Assembly (NCBI RefSeq): GCF_027924665.1
Contig: NZ_AP027043.1
Location: 744,001 to 808,000, forward strand
From: Flavobacterium sp. GSB-24
Lineage (GTDB): Bacteria > Bacteroidota > Bacteroidia > Flavobacteriales > Flavobacteriaceae
Reading direction: 5' to 3'
DNA: 64,000 nt
The translations under genes were made by a program, and so were the position numbers. Position 1 is the first letter of the stretch. Every line of letters begins with the position of its first letter. A model generated the notes under the pieces. The model searched no databases. It had not been told where the DNA came from and saw only the letters and a program-made list of their open reading frames with translations. Positions 18,209 through 28,800 of this stretch are shown here, one piece after another.

Positions 18209-19297
18209 ATGAGCATTACAAAACATAACTGGACAAAAGACGAAATAATTGCCATCTACAATAAACCATTGATGGATCTGCTTTATGAAGCAGCTACAAT
18301 TCACAGACAGCAACACGACCCAAACGTAGTTCAAGTCTCCACTTTACTTTCTATAAAAACAGGCGGATGTCCAGAAGATTGTGGCTATTGTCCGCAGGCT
18401 GCTAGATACAATACGGGAGTTGAAGGAAATGATCTAATGACTGTAAGTCAGGTAAAAGCTCAAGCTTTGAGAGCTAAATCTAATGGATCTTCTCGTGTCT
18501 GCATGGGAGCAGCTTGGAGAAATGTAAAAGATGGTGAAGAATTTGATCAGGTTTTAGAAATGGTCCGTACGATTAACAAACTTGATATGGAAGTTTGCTG
18601 CACTTTAGGAATGCTTACAGAAAATCAGGCGCATCGTTTGGCAGAAGCAGGTTTATATGCTTATAATCACAACTTAGATACATCTGAAGAATATTATAAA
18701 GATGTAATTTCAACTCGTGGTTTTGAGGACCGTTTACAAACTATTGAAAATGTTCGCAAAACAAATGTTACAGTTTGCAGCGGAGGAATTATCGGAATGG
18801 GAGAAAGTATTGAAGACAGAGCTGGAATGCTTGTAGCTCTTTCTACTTTAAATCCACAGCCAGAATCTGTTCCAATTAATGCATTAGTCGCTGTTGAAGG
18901 AACTCCAATGGAGGATGAAAAACCAGTAGAAATCTGGGAAATGATTCGAATGGTTGCCACTACACGAATTGTAATGCCAGAAACACAAGTTCGTTTGTCT
19001 GCAGGAAGAACAAATATGTCACGTGAAGGTCAGGCAATGTGCTTTTTTGCAGGAGCAAATTCGATATTTGCAGGAGATAAATTACTTACTACTCCAAATC
19101 CTGATGTAAATGAGGATATGAAAATGTTCGAAACTTTGGGAATGATGGCGCAAAAACCTTTTATTAAAATAATGCAGCCCAAAACAGTTGAAGCTTCCGA
19201 TTCTCAATTTAATTCTTTGGGAGAAAAACCTAAATGGTCACGACCAAATCATAAAATAGAAAGAAATATTGATGCTTCGATCAGATCAAAAAAATAA
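18209..19297 (+). CDS. bioB: Biotin synthase (radical SAM)
   Basis: Inserts sulfur into dethiobiotin, the last step of biotin synthesis. The 362-residue protein has the radical SAM cluster motif CPEDCGYCPQ (three Cys for the 4Fe-4S cluster binding SAM), the VCMGAAWRN segment, the second-cluster ligand region (MEVCCTLGM, NVTVCSGGIIGMGE), YNHNLDTSEEYY and RLSAGRTNM with its conserved Arg. Complete at both ends. It stands alone; a BioF-like gene is found 26 kb away at 45597, so the biotin genes are scattered. Confidence 0.97.
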   Translation: MSITKHNWTKDEIIAIYNKPLMDLLYEAATIHRQQHDPNVVQVSTLLSIKTGGCPEDCGYCPQAARYNTGVEGNDLMTVSQVKAQALRAKSNGSSRVCMGAAWRNVKDGEEFDQVLEMVRTINKLDMEVCCTLGMLTENQAHRLAEAGLYAYNHNLDTSEEYYKDVISTRGFEDRLQTIENVRKTNVTVCSGGIIGMGESIEDRAGMLVALSTLNPQPESVPINALVAVEGTPMEDEKPVEIWEMIRMVATTRIVMPETQVRLSAGRTNMSREGQAMCFFAGANSIFAGDKLLTTPNPDVNEDMKMFETLGMMAQKPFIKIMQPKTVEASDSQFNSLGEKPKWSRPNHKIERNIDASIRSKK

Positions 19298-19331
19298 TTA
19301 AAAGAGTTAATAAATTTCAATAAATATTATT

Positions 19332-19363
19332 AAATTGCTTATGCACAGAGTTATAAGCAATTT
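19332..19363 (+). terminator. Terminator of bioB
   Basis: Stem AAATTGCTTAT (19332-19342) with ATAAGCAATTT (19353-19363), followed by a T run. It ends 15 bases before the next ATG, so the hairpin may also form in the leader of the following gene. Confidence 0.85.
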
Positions 19364-19377
19364 TTTTATTTATAAAA

Positions 19378-20244
19378 ATGAAATTAAAAGAAATAGAAAG
19401 GGTTAAGAAAATCTCTAAAGAAGATTTTATTTCCCAATATGTAAAAAAACAAATTCCAGTTGTTGTTGAAGAACTGACCGAAGACTGGCCGGCTTATCAA
19501 AAATGGAAATTATCCTATATTAATGATATCGCAGGTGATATCACCGTTCCTTTGTACGATGATAGGCCTGTAAACCATGAAGAAGGATTTAATGAAGCTC
19601 ATATGAAAATGAAAATGAGCGACTATATTAACCTTTTAGAATCAAAACCCACCAATTACCGCATTTTTCTTTATAATTTAATGAAGGATGTGCCGACGCT
19701 AAAAAATGATTTTTTATGGCCGGATATTGGTCTCAAATTAGTCAAACAATTACCAATGCTTTTTTTTGGCGGAGAAAACGCAAGGGTTTTTATGCATTAT
19801 GATATTGATTATTCTAATATTCTTCATTTTCATTTTCATGGAGAAAAGCAATGTATGATTTTCGCACCAGACCAGTCAAAATATATGTATAAAGTACCTC
19901 ATGCTTTAATTTCGAGAGAAGATATTGATTTTGATAATCCTGATTATGAAAAATTTCCTGCTCTAAAAAATGCTGAAGGATATATTACGAATCTAAAACA
20001 TGGAGAAATGTTATATATGCCAGAAGGATATTGGCATTATATGAAGTATTTGACACCTGGTTTTTCTATGAGTCTTCGTGCTTTTCCTAAAAATATTGCC
20101 AATCTATCTAAAGCCGCCTATAATGTTTTTATTATGCGTCACTTTGATATTATGATGCGAAAAATTAAAGGCCAGAAATGGATTGATTATAAAAACGAAA
20201 AGGCGATTACAAATACAAACGAAAATTTACGCCGCAGCGCTTAA
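19378..20244 (+). CDS. Cupin-like (JmjC-related) domain protein
   Basis: A 288-residue cytoplasmic protein of the cupin_8/JmjC-like group. The N-terminal part (FISQYVKKQIPVVVEELTEDWPAYQKW) is the typical entry of the family. A double-stranded beta-helix follows with the likely Fe(II) ligands HYDIDYSNILHFHFHG (HxD) and a later His in YMPEGYWHYMKYL. Characterised relatives are 2-oxoglutarate-dependent hydroxylases of proteins or RNA. The substrate is not predictable here. It is flanked by terminators on both sides and so is a single transcription unit; I cannot see its promoter clearly. Confidence 0.85.
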   Translation: MKLKEIERVKKISKEDFISQYVKKQIPVVVEELTEDWPAYQKWKLSYINDIAGDITVPLYDDRPVNHEEGFNEAHMKMKMSDYINLLESKPTNYRIFLYNLMKDVPTLKNDFLWPDIGLKLVKQLPMLFFGGENARVFMHYDIDYSNILHFHFHGEKQCMIFAPDQSKYMYKVPHALISREDIDFDNPDYEKFPALKNAEGYITNLKHGEMLYMPEGYWHYMKYLTPGFSMSLRAFPKNIANLSKAAYNVFIMRHFDIMMRKIKGQKWIDYKNEKAITNTNENLRRSA

Positions 20245-20250
20245 TGATAA

Positions 20251-20288
20251 AAAAAATCGGTTGAGTTTTAATTCTCAACCGATTTTTT
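20251..20288. terminator. Bidirectional terminator between the cupin-like gene and the first giant adhesin gene
   Basis: A perfect 15-bp stem, AAAAAATCGGTTGAG (20251-20265) with its complement (20274-20288); poly-A/poly-T ends serve both strands. Confidence 0.92.
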
Positions 20289-20291
20289 ACT

Positions 20292-23200
20292 TTAGTTATA
20301 GACTATTTTTTTCGTTACAGTTTTTCCGTTATCCAATGTAATTTTTACCAGTAGCACTTGAGGTCCAGAATGCAGATTTGTAATGAGCCATTCTTTATCA
20401 TCAATTTCATTTTTATAATATAGTAGTTTTCCTCCAACATCATAAACAGCTGCTTCTTGGATATTTTCTTTATCTGAGAAAGACTGCAGTTTAATATTTT
20501 TTTCTCTAACTGAGACAGAAATATTTCCATTAAGGTTTTCAAAATTTTCGTTACCTAAAACAGCATCGTTAGGATTTGTATATCGAAGCACAAAGCGATC
20601 AGGAAAAACTCCAATTGTTGTAGTAAATTTATAACCTCCCGTTTTAAGATTGTGTATCGTTTTAGTTACATTATCTTGCAAGTAAATTACCTGATTATCC
20701 AAATTCCCATCTGTATGATCTATAGCAATTGTAAATTCTCCTTCTAAAGCAGATCGATATCCTAACGGAATTGTATCAGATGCAACGAAAGGAATTGCGC
20801 GCCCTTGAATTACTAACTTTTTGTTTTCATTAATACTATAAAAATCGATATACGGATTTGCATCCATACTCACTGCGTCATAATTGTTATCCCATAAATT
20901 TGTTGCACCAGTTATATATCCTATTAAAAGTTGTTTAAAAGCTCCTTGTGTATTTGTTAAATTTAACCAAACACGGTATTTTTCAATTTCAGTTGTAGCT
21001 ACGGACTTGTAAAATTGGCTATTACGATTAGGAACTCTCATTGAATTTGTAAAAACAGCTTTTTGATCAGTTATTGATTTTGCGAAAAAAGATTGTCCTG
21101 CAGCAATATATCCTAAAGGAGGATCCTGATTACCTGGTGTTGGCGCTCCAATTCCTGTCATTCCTCCAACTGTTACATTACCAGATAAATTATAAATTGC
21201 ATAATCATTATCTCCATAATGAAAATTATTATCTCCAGGAACACTTTGAGTTGGTAATGTATTATGCGTCCAAAAATATAATGTCCCATAAAAATTAGCT
21301 GCATTATCATAAATAAATTGATCCGCGTAAATTGCAGATGGATAAGGGTTTCCAATTAAATTAAATTTTTCAGGAACTGCTTCTGGTCCTAAAACCAGTC
21401 CATTATTCGGAACTCCAATAAATTCTGCCTGATAAACTTGAGGCGTATCAATATCATAATTTTGAGGTGCGCGAATACTATAACCCGTACCTTTTACCAT
21501 TTCTTCAGTTCCGTTATAAATTATAACCCATCGAGGTCCAATTACATATTTATAAAATTTATCTCCCAATGTATTTGGTGATAAATTGTAAAGTGTAAAT
21601 GCTGGTACTCTTGTTACTGGCGAAGACCAGTAGGTAAGGTCGTAACGTCTTATTGGTGAGGTATTTCTTCTATAAGTTATATTTCCAGTATTAACAGCAT
21701 TTGAAACTTGCACTAAACTGGAATTATTTTCAAAAATGAAAACTCCATTGCCTACTACGTTTACCTCATTTGTCACTGTAATTGTATTAGAACTTTGTAC
21801 AACTAGCGATCCATTATTCTCTATTGTTAATCTATTTGCGAAAAAACTGCCATTAGTTCCCGAAATAATTGGACTTGTTGCCAAGGCAGGAATATTAACA
21901 CAATCAGAAGCCAAAGGAACCCCAGATGGAGTCCAGTTTGATGCATTTGTCCAATTAGCATTCACACTTCCATTCCAAGTCTTAGTAATTAACACATTTA
22001 TTGTAATAGGCGTTGATGGAGATTCACAACCTGAGGTATTATTTTTAACTTTTACATTATAAGGCCCAGGAGCCAAACCTGTAAATATACCAGAAGTATT
22101 ACTATAATCAACTCCATTTATGCTATATGAATATCCTGTTCCCGGTGCAGGCGAAGTGACCGTTATTATACCTGTATTATTTTCGCAGCTTGGCTGTTGT
22201 GTCGCAGAGGCAGTTGGTGCAGAAACTGCATTTACAGTTAAGGAAACTCCCTGATTTACTGGACATCCATTTGCCGTAGAAATTGTCATCACACCATTAT
22301 ATGTCCCTGCTGCTGTATTGGCCGGAACATTAACATTAATAACGGTTCCGGATCCAGAACTGAAAGGAAATGGCGTTGTTCCCTGATCTGTTAATGCAAC
22401 CCAATCTATAGCATAATTAATTGGGGATCCCGTTGTAGAATTGTAATTTAAAGTCGTTGTTTGTGCAGATCCACTTTGGCAAACAGCAACAAATATTCCC
22501 GATGTACTTATGGTTGGACTACCATTCACTGTTAAAGAAACTGGTTGAGTTGCTGAACATCCATTAGATGTCAAAATCGTCATTACACCTGTATAAGTTC
22601 CAGATGCTGTATTGGCAGGAACATTAATTGTATTAATACTTCCTCCTCCAGCAGCAAAAGCGAAAGCAGTTGTTCCCTGATCTGCCAATGTTGCCCAGTC
22701 AATGGAATAACTTATTGGTGAATTAGTGGTTGCTGTATATGTCAAAGAAGCAAGCTGTGCGGAAGCTCTTTGACAGACTGCCGTTAAAACACCTGAAGTC
22801 GTGATCGTTGGCACCGCATTTACTGTTAAGGACACAGACTGAGTTGCTGAACATCCATTAGATGTTAGAATCGTCATTGTACCTGTATAAGTTCCAGGTG
22901 CTGTATTTGCAGGAACATTGATGGTATTAATACTTCCTCCTCCAGCAGCAAAAGCAAAAGCAGTTGTTCCCTGATCTGTTAATGTCGCCCAATCGATTGA
23001 ATAACTTATTGGTGAATTAGTGGTCACGTTATATGTTAGAGAAGAGGATTGCACACTAGCACTTTGGCAGACTGCTGTTAAAGTTCCTGAAGTCGTAATT
23101 GTTGGAACTGCATTAACTGTTAAGGACACAGACTGAGTTGCTGAACATCCATTGGATGTGAGAATCGTCATTAATCCTGTATAAGTTCCAGGTGCTGTAT

Positions 23201-25400
23201 TTGCAGGAACATTGATTGTATTAATAGTTCCTCCTCCAGCAGCAAAAGCAAAAGCAGTTGTTCCCTGATCTGTCAATGTCGCCCAATCGATTGAATAACT
23301 TATTGGTGAATTAGTGGTTGCGGTATATGTGAGAGAAGCAAGCTGCGCGGAAGCTTTTTGGCAAACTGCTGTTAAAGTTCCCGTTGTTACAATTGTTGGA
23401 TTATTGCTAACTGTAACTGTAAAATTATTAGCCGCCGATACACAGCTTGTGACATTTTTCACAGTTAATGTTCCTGTATAAGTGCCAGGAGATGTTCCTG
23501 CTGGAACGGCAATACCAATTGAATTTGCAGGCAAAGATGCATCTGTAACAGTTGCAAAACTATTTGTGGGACTTCCGCTCCAAGTAATACTGTAAGTTGT
23601 TGGCAAATTGGTTGTTGCAGAATAACTTAAATTAGCTGTTTGAGCTGAAGTATTAAAACAAACTATTCCAACACTTCCTAAGGTTATAGTAGGTAGAGGA
23701 TTTACTGTTATTGTAAAATTACTTCCAGTTGATGAACATCCATTTGCATTTCTTACAGTTATGGTTCCTGTATAAGTGCCAGGTGATGTTCCTGCTGGAA
23801 CGGTAATAGGAATTGAATTTGCAGGTAATGATGTATTTATAACTGGAGCAAAAGTATTTGTCGGACTTGAGTTCCATACAATGCTGTAAGTAGTAGGTGA
23901 ATTTGTGGTTGCACTATAACTTAAATTTGTCACTTGACTTAAAGTGTTGAAACACACTGCTCCTGCTGTTCCTAAAGTTATTGTTGGCAGAGGATTTACA
24001 GTAATCGTAAAATTGTTAGCAGCAGATGTACAACCAGCTACATTACGTACAGTGAGAGATCCCGTATAAGTTCCTGGCTGTGTGTTTGCTGGAATAGCTA
24101 TATTAATCGACCCTGCACTCAAAGTCGCATTAGTAACTGTTGCGAAACTATTGGCTGGAGATGCATTCCAGGTAATACTATAAGTGTTTGGCGAATTGGT
24201 TGTAGCGCTATAAGTTAATGTTGTATTTTGTGCAACCCCATTTGTACACACAGCTGTAGTTGTACCTAATGTAATGCTAGGTTGTGCTCCAACTAGAATC
24301 GTTGTTGCATTATTTGAACTAATGGTTGAAGTACAATCCATTGACGCCAAAGAAGTAACAGTAATTGTACTATTTCCAATAACATTCAGCCCCGTTGCTG
24401 TAAACTGTCCTGTTCCTGCTGTTCCAACAGTCATAGTGGCTGTTAAACCTGTAGCTGATGGACTGCTTCGACTGTAAGTTACTGTATAAGTTCCTTTTGG
24501 CAAACTAGTTGTGCTTCCTGTTAATTGTACTAATGAGGTAGTTCCAGTGGCTGTACAAACATTTGCTGCCGAAGTTCCTGTTAAACTATAAGTTTTGCAG
24601 GTGTAGGTTAAAATCATGTGTCCTCTTGCACCACCGCCACCGTTTTGAGTTGACAATAATGAACTTATTCCGCCACCGCCACCGCCGCCATAATTACTTC
24701 CAGAATTTCCAGCACTGTTTCCTAAAACTAAACTAGATATTGCTGCACCTCCTGCTCCGCCGCCGCCAATAGTATTCCCACCTGCTCCGCCGGCTCCTGA
24801 CCAAAAAATTGCACCTAAAAGCGCGCTAGATCCCGCCGTACCATTTGCACCTGCTTCTGTCGCTTGACTACCAACAGCACCTGAACCTCCATTTCCACCA
24901 CTAGGAGTTCCACCTGTATTTGCAGTACCTCCTGATCCACCTGGAGCATAAAAAGAGGCATTGTATCCTGTTACAAAAGAAGCACCCCCAGAAGCACCAT
25001 TACTACTCCCTCCTGCAGTCGCTGTCCCTACGTTAATGGCTAAAGTTTGGGGAGTTGATGTTGCAATAATACCTCTTGCATATGCGCCGCCGCCGCCGCC
25101 GCCGCCACTTCTTCCAACCGTTAATGTAGCTACTGCAGCTCCTCCTGCTCCTCCTGCTCCCCAGCCTTCTACTGTAACCTGATCTATTCCTGCAGGAAGG
25201 ACCAAAGACCCAGTTGCAGGGAATGGATGTGCTAGTGTTTGTGCTTTTGAAGCAGAATAAAAAAACAATAAAATTAAAATGAAACTATATCTTAATTTAA
25301 AAATAGCATTCAATTTTAGTATTTTATCAGTATAAATAAGTCGAGTAAAATGACTGAAGAATCTCAGTTGTGGAAGTAAATTTCTTTTCATCTTGTGCAT
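20292..25400 (-). CDS. Giant T9SS cargo protein 1: glycine-rich head, seven 98-residue repeats, shared C-terminal module
   Basis: A 1702-residue exported protein. A long N-region precedes the signal core FILILLFFYSASKAQ, which ends near residue 54. The ATG at 25391 is an equally good start. Residues about 60-265 form a glycine-rich domain (GWGAGGAGGAA, GRSGGGGGGGAYARG). Residues about 370-1053 hold seven repeats of 98 residues, each with a Cys near each end and an xGTYTGxxTxxxxNGC motif. From about 1140 comes the module shared with the four other giant proteins here (RRYDLTYWSSPV, GNPYPSAI, FDRFVLRYTNP-type motifs). The last ~80 residues (AAVYDVGGKLLYYKNEI ... QVLLVKITLDNGKTVTKKIVYN) are the T9SS signal, apparently the type C (ChiA-like) class. 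Probably a surface adhesin; ligand unknown. Monocistronic. Confidence 0.85.
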   Translation of the reverse strand: MHKMKRNLLPQLRFFSHFTRLIYTDKILKLNAIFKLRYSFILILLFFYSASKAQTLAHPFPATGSLVLPAGIDQVTVEGWGAGGAGGAAVATLTVGRSGGGGGGGAYARGIIATSTPQTLAINVGTATAGGSSNGASGGASFVTGYNASFYAPGGSGGTANTGGTPSGGNGGSGAVGSQATEAGANGTAGSSALLGAIFWSGAGGAGGNTIGGGGAGGAAISSLVLGNSAGNSGSNYGGGGGGGISSLLSTQNGGGGARGHMILTYTCKTYSLTGTSAANVCTATGTTSLVQLTGSTTSLPKGTYTVTYSRSSPSATGLTATMTVGTAGTGQFTATGLNVIGNSTITVTSLASMDCTSTISSNNATTILVGAQPSITLGTTTAVCTNGVAQNTTLTYSATTNSPNTYSITWNASPANSFATVTNATLSAGSINIAIPANTQPGTYTGSLTVRNVAGCTSAANNFTITVNPLPTITLGTAGAVCFNTLSQVTNLSYSATTNSPTTYSIVWNSSPTNTFAPVINTSLPANSIPITVPAGTSPGTYTGTITVRNANGCSSTGSNFTITVNPLPTITLGSVGIVCFNTSAQTANLSYSATTNLPTTYSITWSGSPTNSFATVTDASLPANSIGIAVPAGTSPGTYTGTLTVKNVTSCVSAANNFTVTVSNNPTIVTTGTLTAVCQKASAQLASLTYTATTNSPISYSIDWATLTDQGTTAFAFAAGGGTINTINVPANTAPGTYTGLMTILTSNGCSATQSVSLTVNAVPTITTSGTLTAVCQSASVQSSSLTYNVTTNSPISYSIDWATLTDQGTTAFAFAAGGGSINTINVPANTAPGTYTGTMTILTSNGCSATQSVSLTVNAVPTITTSGVLTAVCQRASAQLASLTYTATTNSPISYSIDWATLADQGTTAFAFAAGGGSINTINVPANTASGTYTGVMTILTSNGCSATQPVSLTVNGSPTISTSGIFVAVCQSGSAQTTTLNYNSTTGSPINYAIDWVALTDQGTTPFPFSSGSGTVINVNVPANTAAGTYNGVMTISTANGCPVNQGVSLTVNAVSAPTASATQQPSCENNTGIITVTSPAPGTGYSYSINGVDYSNTSGIFTGLAPGPYNVKVKNNTSGCESPSTPITINVLITKTWNGSVNANWTNASNWTPSGVPLASDCVNIPALATSPIISGTNGSFFANRLTIENNGSLVVQSSNTITVTNEVNVVGNGVFIFENNSSLVQVSNAVNTGNITYRRNTSPIRRYDLTYWSSPVTRVPAFTLYNLSPNTLGDKFYKYVIGPRWVIIYNGTEEMVKGTGYSIRAPQNYDIDTPQVYQAEFIGVPNNGLVLGPEAVPEKFNLIGNPYPSAIYADQFIYDNAANFYGTLYFWTHNTLPTQSVPGDNNFHYGDNDYAIYNLSGNVTVGGMTGIGAPTPGNQDPPLGYIAAGQSFFAKSITDQKAVFTNSMRVPNRNSQFYKSVATTEIEKYRVWLNLTNTQGAFKQLLIGYITGATNLWDNNYDAVSMDANPYIDFYSINENKKLVIQGRAIPFVASDTIPLGYRSALEGEFTIAIDHTDGNLDNQVIYLQDNVTKTIHNLKTGGYKFTTTIGVFPDRFVLRYTNPNDAVLGNENFENLNGNISVSVREKNIKLQSFSDKENIQEAAVYDVGGKLLYYKNEIDDKEWLITNLHSGPQVLLVKITLDNGKTVTKKIVYN
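22240..24290 (-). repeat. Seven tandem 294-bp coding repeats (98 residues each)
   Basis: The period is exactly 294 bp where I could measure it (landmarks at 22547, 22841 and 23135 for one group, 23696 and 23990 for the other). Two sub-types exist: three units of a PTITLGxxxxVCxN type (residues ~370-667) and four of a PTITTSGxLTAVCQ type (~667-1053). Three of the latter are nearly identical at DNA level, which indicates recent unit duplication. Confidence 0.88.
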
Positions 25401-25821
25401 TTAATAATTGAAAAATAAATTCAAATTCAAACAAGATCAATCCCAAATTTCTAGAAGATAATAAACTTAACAAAAGTGTATAAATGGTATTTGCATTTAT
25501 ATACATCCTATTGAGATAAAAATCCTATCAATTTTAGAATTACTCTTAAGGCAGATAAAAATTTTGAACAGTGCTTAAAGAAAAATTACGTTTAGGCTAG
25601 TAAACAAATTGCTTTTAATCGAATTTTATAGCGCTTAATCGATTAATTATTATAACAAGGTACGATTTTATTTACAATGAAATTCACAATGTAGTATTAA
25701 ACATATAATTTTAACACCTTAAAATCAAAATTAAAAAAAATAGGAAAAAACTGTTAATAAAACTCTAGAAAAGATCAAAATACTGATTATCAATGTTTTA
25801 AAAATATATTTTTAAATAAAA
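25401..25821. other. Gene-free AT-rich spacer
   Basis: The space between the two giant genes at 20292 and 25874 contains no convincing reading frame. It must carry the promoter of the 20292-25400 gene, but I find no pair of elements in the right place. A lone TAATTTTG on the minus strand at 25726-25733 is too far from the ATG to be assigned. Confidence 0.5.
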
Positions 25822-25855
25822 AAAAGCCTTTTACAAAATTTTGCAAAAGGCTTTT
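25822..25855 (-). terminator. Terminator of the delta-60 giant protein gene
   Basis: A 17-bp stem with one mismatch (25822-25838 with 25839-25855, core AAAAGCCTTTT), with T runs, 19 bases beyond the stop codon at 25874. Confidence 0.88.
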
Positions 25856-25873
25856 ATAATGAAGAATATTAGT

Positions 25874-28800
25874 TTAGAAAATAACTTTTTTTGAAGTTGA
25901 ACTGCCATTGTGAAAAAACACTTTGACCAATAAAACTTGATGAGTAGTAAACAAATTTTGGACAGATAACTTTTTTGTTTCTAGATTATCTATTTTTTGT
26001 AATTGGTTTCCTGAAACATCATAAACGATAACTTCTTTAATATCTTCTTTCAAAGATTCAATATTAATAATTCGATTTTTTATAAATATTAAAATTTCCT
26101 TCAGTTCCTCTTCATACTTTTTATTCCCTAAGTTTTTAGTAGTATAAATTATTAAAAAACGATTATTAAAAGTTCCAATATCTGAATCAAACTGATACGA
26201 AACTTCACTAAGATTATGAATTTTATTTGAAGTTTTATCTACTAAAAAAATACTTATATCATCAAAGAATTTATCCTTGTGATCAATCTCTAAAGTCAGC
26301 ATATCTTTAACAGTCGTTCTATAGCCCAAAGGAATAGAATCAGTTGAAATAAAAGGCATTGACCTGCCTTGAATTGCTAATTTTTTATTTTCTACGATAC
26401 TATAAAATTCAACTGTCTGTTCAGAACTTAAAAAATCTGCATCATAATTCAAGTCCAGAGCATTAGAAGCTCCATCTGCGTAACCAAGGAGAATCTGTTT
26501 AAAGGCTCCATCATTATCTTTAAGATTCAACCAAAATCGATGTTTTTCTTCTTCTTTTTTAATAGCTGAATCTTTAGAAGGTTTAAAAAAACTACTATTA
26601 TTTCCTGAAATCCGCATACTATTATTAAACTCTACAGTACCTTCCGTATTACTTTTTATAAAAAATGCCTGCCCTGAAGCTATTGTCCCATCTGGAGCTG
26701 AATTACTGACACCAGAATTCGAAGAAGATCTTGTTCCAACCCCACCTAGGAGGTTATAAACTGCAAAATCATCTTTCCCATATTTATTATTTAAAGGCGG
26801 AGTATTATGAGTCCAAAAGTAAAGTGCTCCTTTTGTTTTTGTTGCGTTGCTTTTTAAAAAAGCATCTGCGCTGATGGCTGATGGGTATGGATTTCCAATT
26901 AAATAATATTTATTCGCAACTGCAAAGTAAGATTGTATTTTACCGTTATTTGGAACACCTTTAAAAGTCCCTTCAAATATCGTACGCTCTGTAAGCGAAT
27001 AATATTGAGGAGCCCTAATATTATAACCCTGTCCTGGAATCATAGTCATTGTTCCATTATAATTAATTGTCCAGCCAGAAATTGGATCATACCAAAAGAA
27101 TTTATCTCCCAGGGTATCTGGTGAAAAATCAAATAATAGCTGATTATTTACAGGTGAAGACCAATAAGTAAGATCATATCGAATTACGGGATTTGTCTTT
27201 CTTTTTAAATGAATAATTCCAGTATTCAGCATATCATCATCGGTCTGATATAAGCTGGCAGAGTCTTCCAAAACTAAAGTTCCAGCACCTGTGTATGCAA
27301 ATTCAATTCCTAAAGTGTTTTTTTCTAATAGAGTAACAGTTTTATCTTGATCAATATTGCATCCGCAAACATTCGTTGTGGTCAAATTAGGATAGTTATC
27401 TTTAAAATAAACATCTTTACCAGCCGAAGGAAAACCATTTGACCATGAAATTCCGTTCCAACTTGTTGTATTTACACATAGTTTTAAACGTGCAATTCTA
27501 TGTTTTGAAATACTAGATACCGAATTAAAATTTCCACCAATCAACAATTTATAATCTTCAGTAAAGTTCATTGAAAAAAGCGTATTATTTAATTTTGATG
27601 TAAAGGAATTATCATAAGAGCCAGATGGTAATAATCGAATCAGTCTCAAAGATGAAACATTTTTATATGTTCCTGAAAAGCTTCCTCCAACTAAAATCCT
27701 ATCATCCGGCTGGACTAAAATAGCACGAACATCTCCTTTGCTAAAACCAGTTCCTGACTCAAATGTATTATCAAGACTTCCATCACTATTTAATCTAACG
27801 ATTTTCTTTTGCGAAATTCCATCAAAAGTTAAAAAGGATCCTCCAACAATAATTTTCTGATCAGATTGCAATGCAATTGCGTACACATATTTATCGAAAC
27901 CATTTCGGATATTAAAACTTAAATCAACACTTCCATCAGCATTCAAGCGCACTAGGCCTGCAAAGGGTACATTATTAAATGTTTTGAAGTGACCTCCTAC
28001 TAGAATTTTTCCGTCTGATTGTATAACTAAAACCTCAATCGTTCCATCTGCTCCTGAACCGATATTGAAATCCAGATCTTTTGATCCATCTGGGAGTAGT
28101 CTAACAATTTTACCCGTATTTACACCATTATACTTTCCAAATGCTCCTGCGACAATAACTTTTTGATCAGGCTGAATTGCTAATGCATACACTTGTCCGT
28201 TAAATCCATCACCAATATTAAAGGAATTATCGATTTGTCCGTTCGAAAAAATTCTAACGATTCGATTATTTAAAACATCATTGTATTTAGTAAAGTTTCC
28301 TCCTAATATAATCTTTCCATCGGTTTGTAATGCAGTTGTTTTTATCAAATTATTTGCTCCTGAATTTTCAGGATTAAAAGAGGGATCAATTGTTCCGTTT
28401 TCTAAAAGACAGGTAATTTTAGCAACCATTATTCCGTTAAATTTTTTAAAATTTCCTGCAACAATTGTTTTCTTATCAGAAATAGGCAGAATACTTAAAA
28501 CAGAATTATCAAATCCAATTCCCGAAGATAAATATGATATATCATGTTCTCCTTCTTGATTTATTTTTGCTAACTTACCTTGATTTTGTTCATCAAAAAC
28601 AGAAAAAGATCCACCTATAAACCATGATCCTTCATCATCAAATTCCAAACTTAAAACAGATGATGTACCAGGTCCTGAACCGATATCAAAATTTTGCTTT
28701 AAAGTTCCATCTGCATTCAGAAAAACCAATCTATTTACTTCAACACCATTATAAAAACCCTTAAAGGATGTTCCAACCATAATGTCTCCTGTTGCATTCA

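Noticed and set aside
22240..24290. CRISPR array
   Set aside because: The repeats are 294 bp, in frame and encode protein domains; no short palindromic repeat with unique spacers exists in the window.
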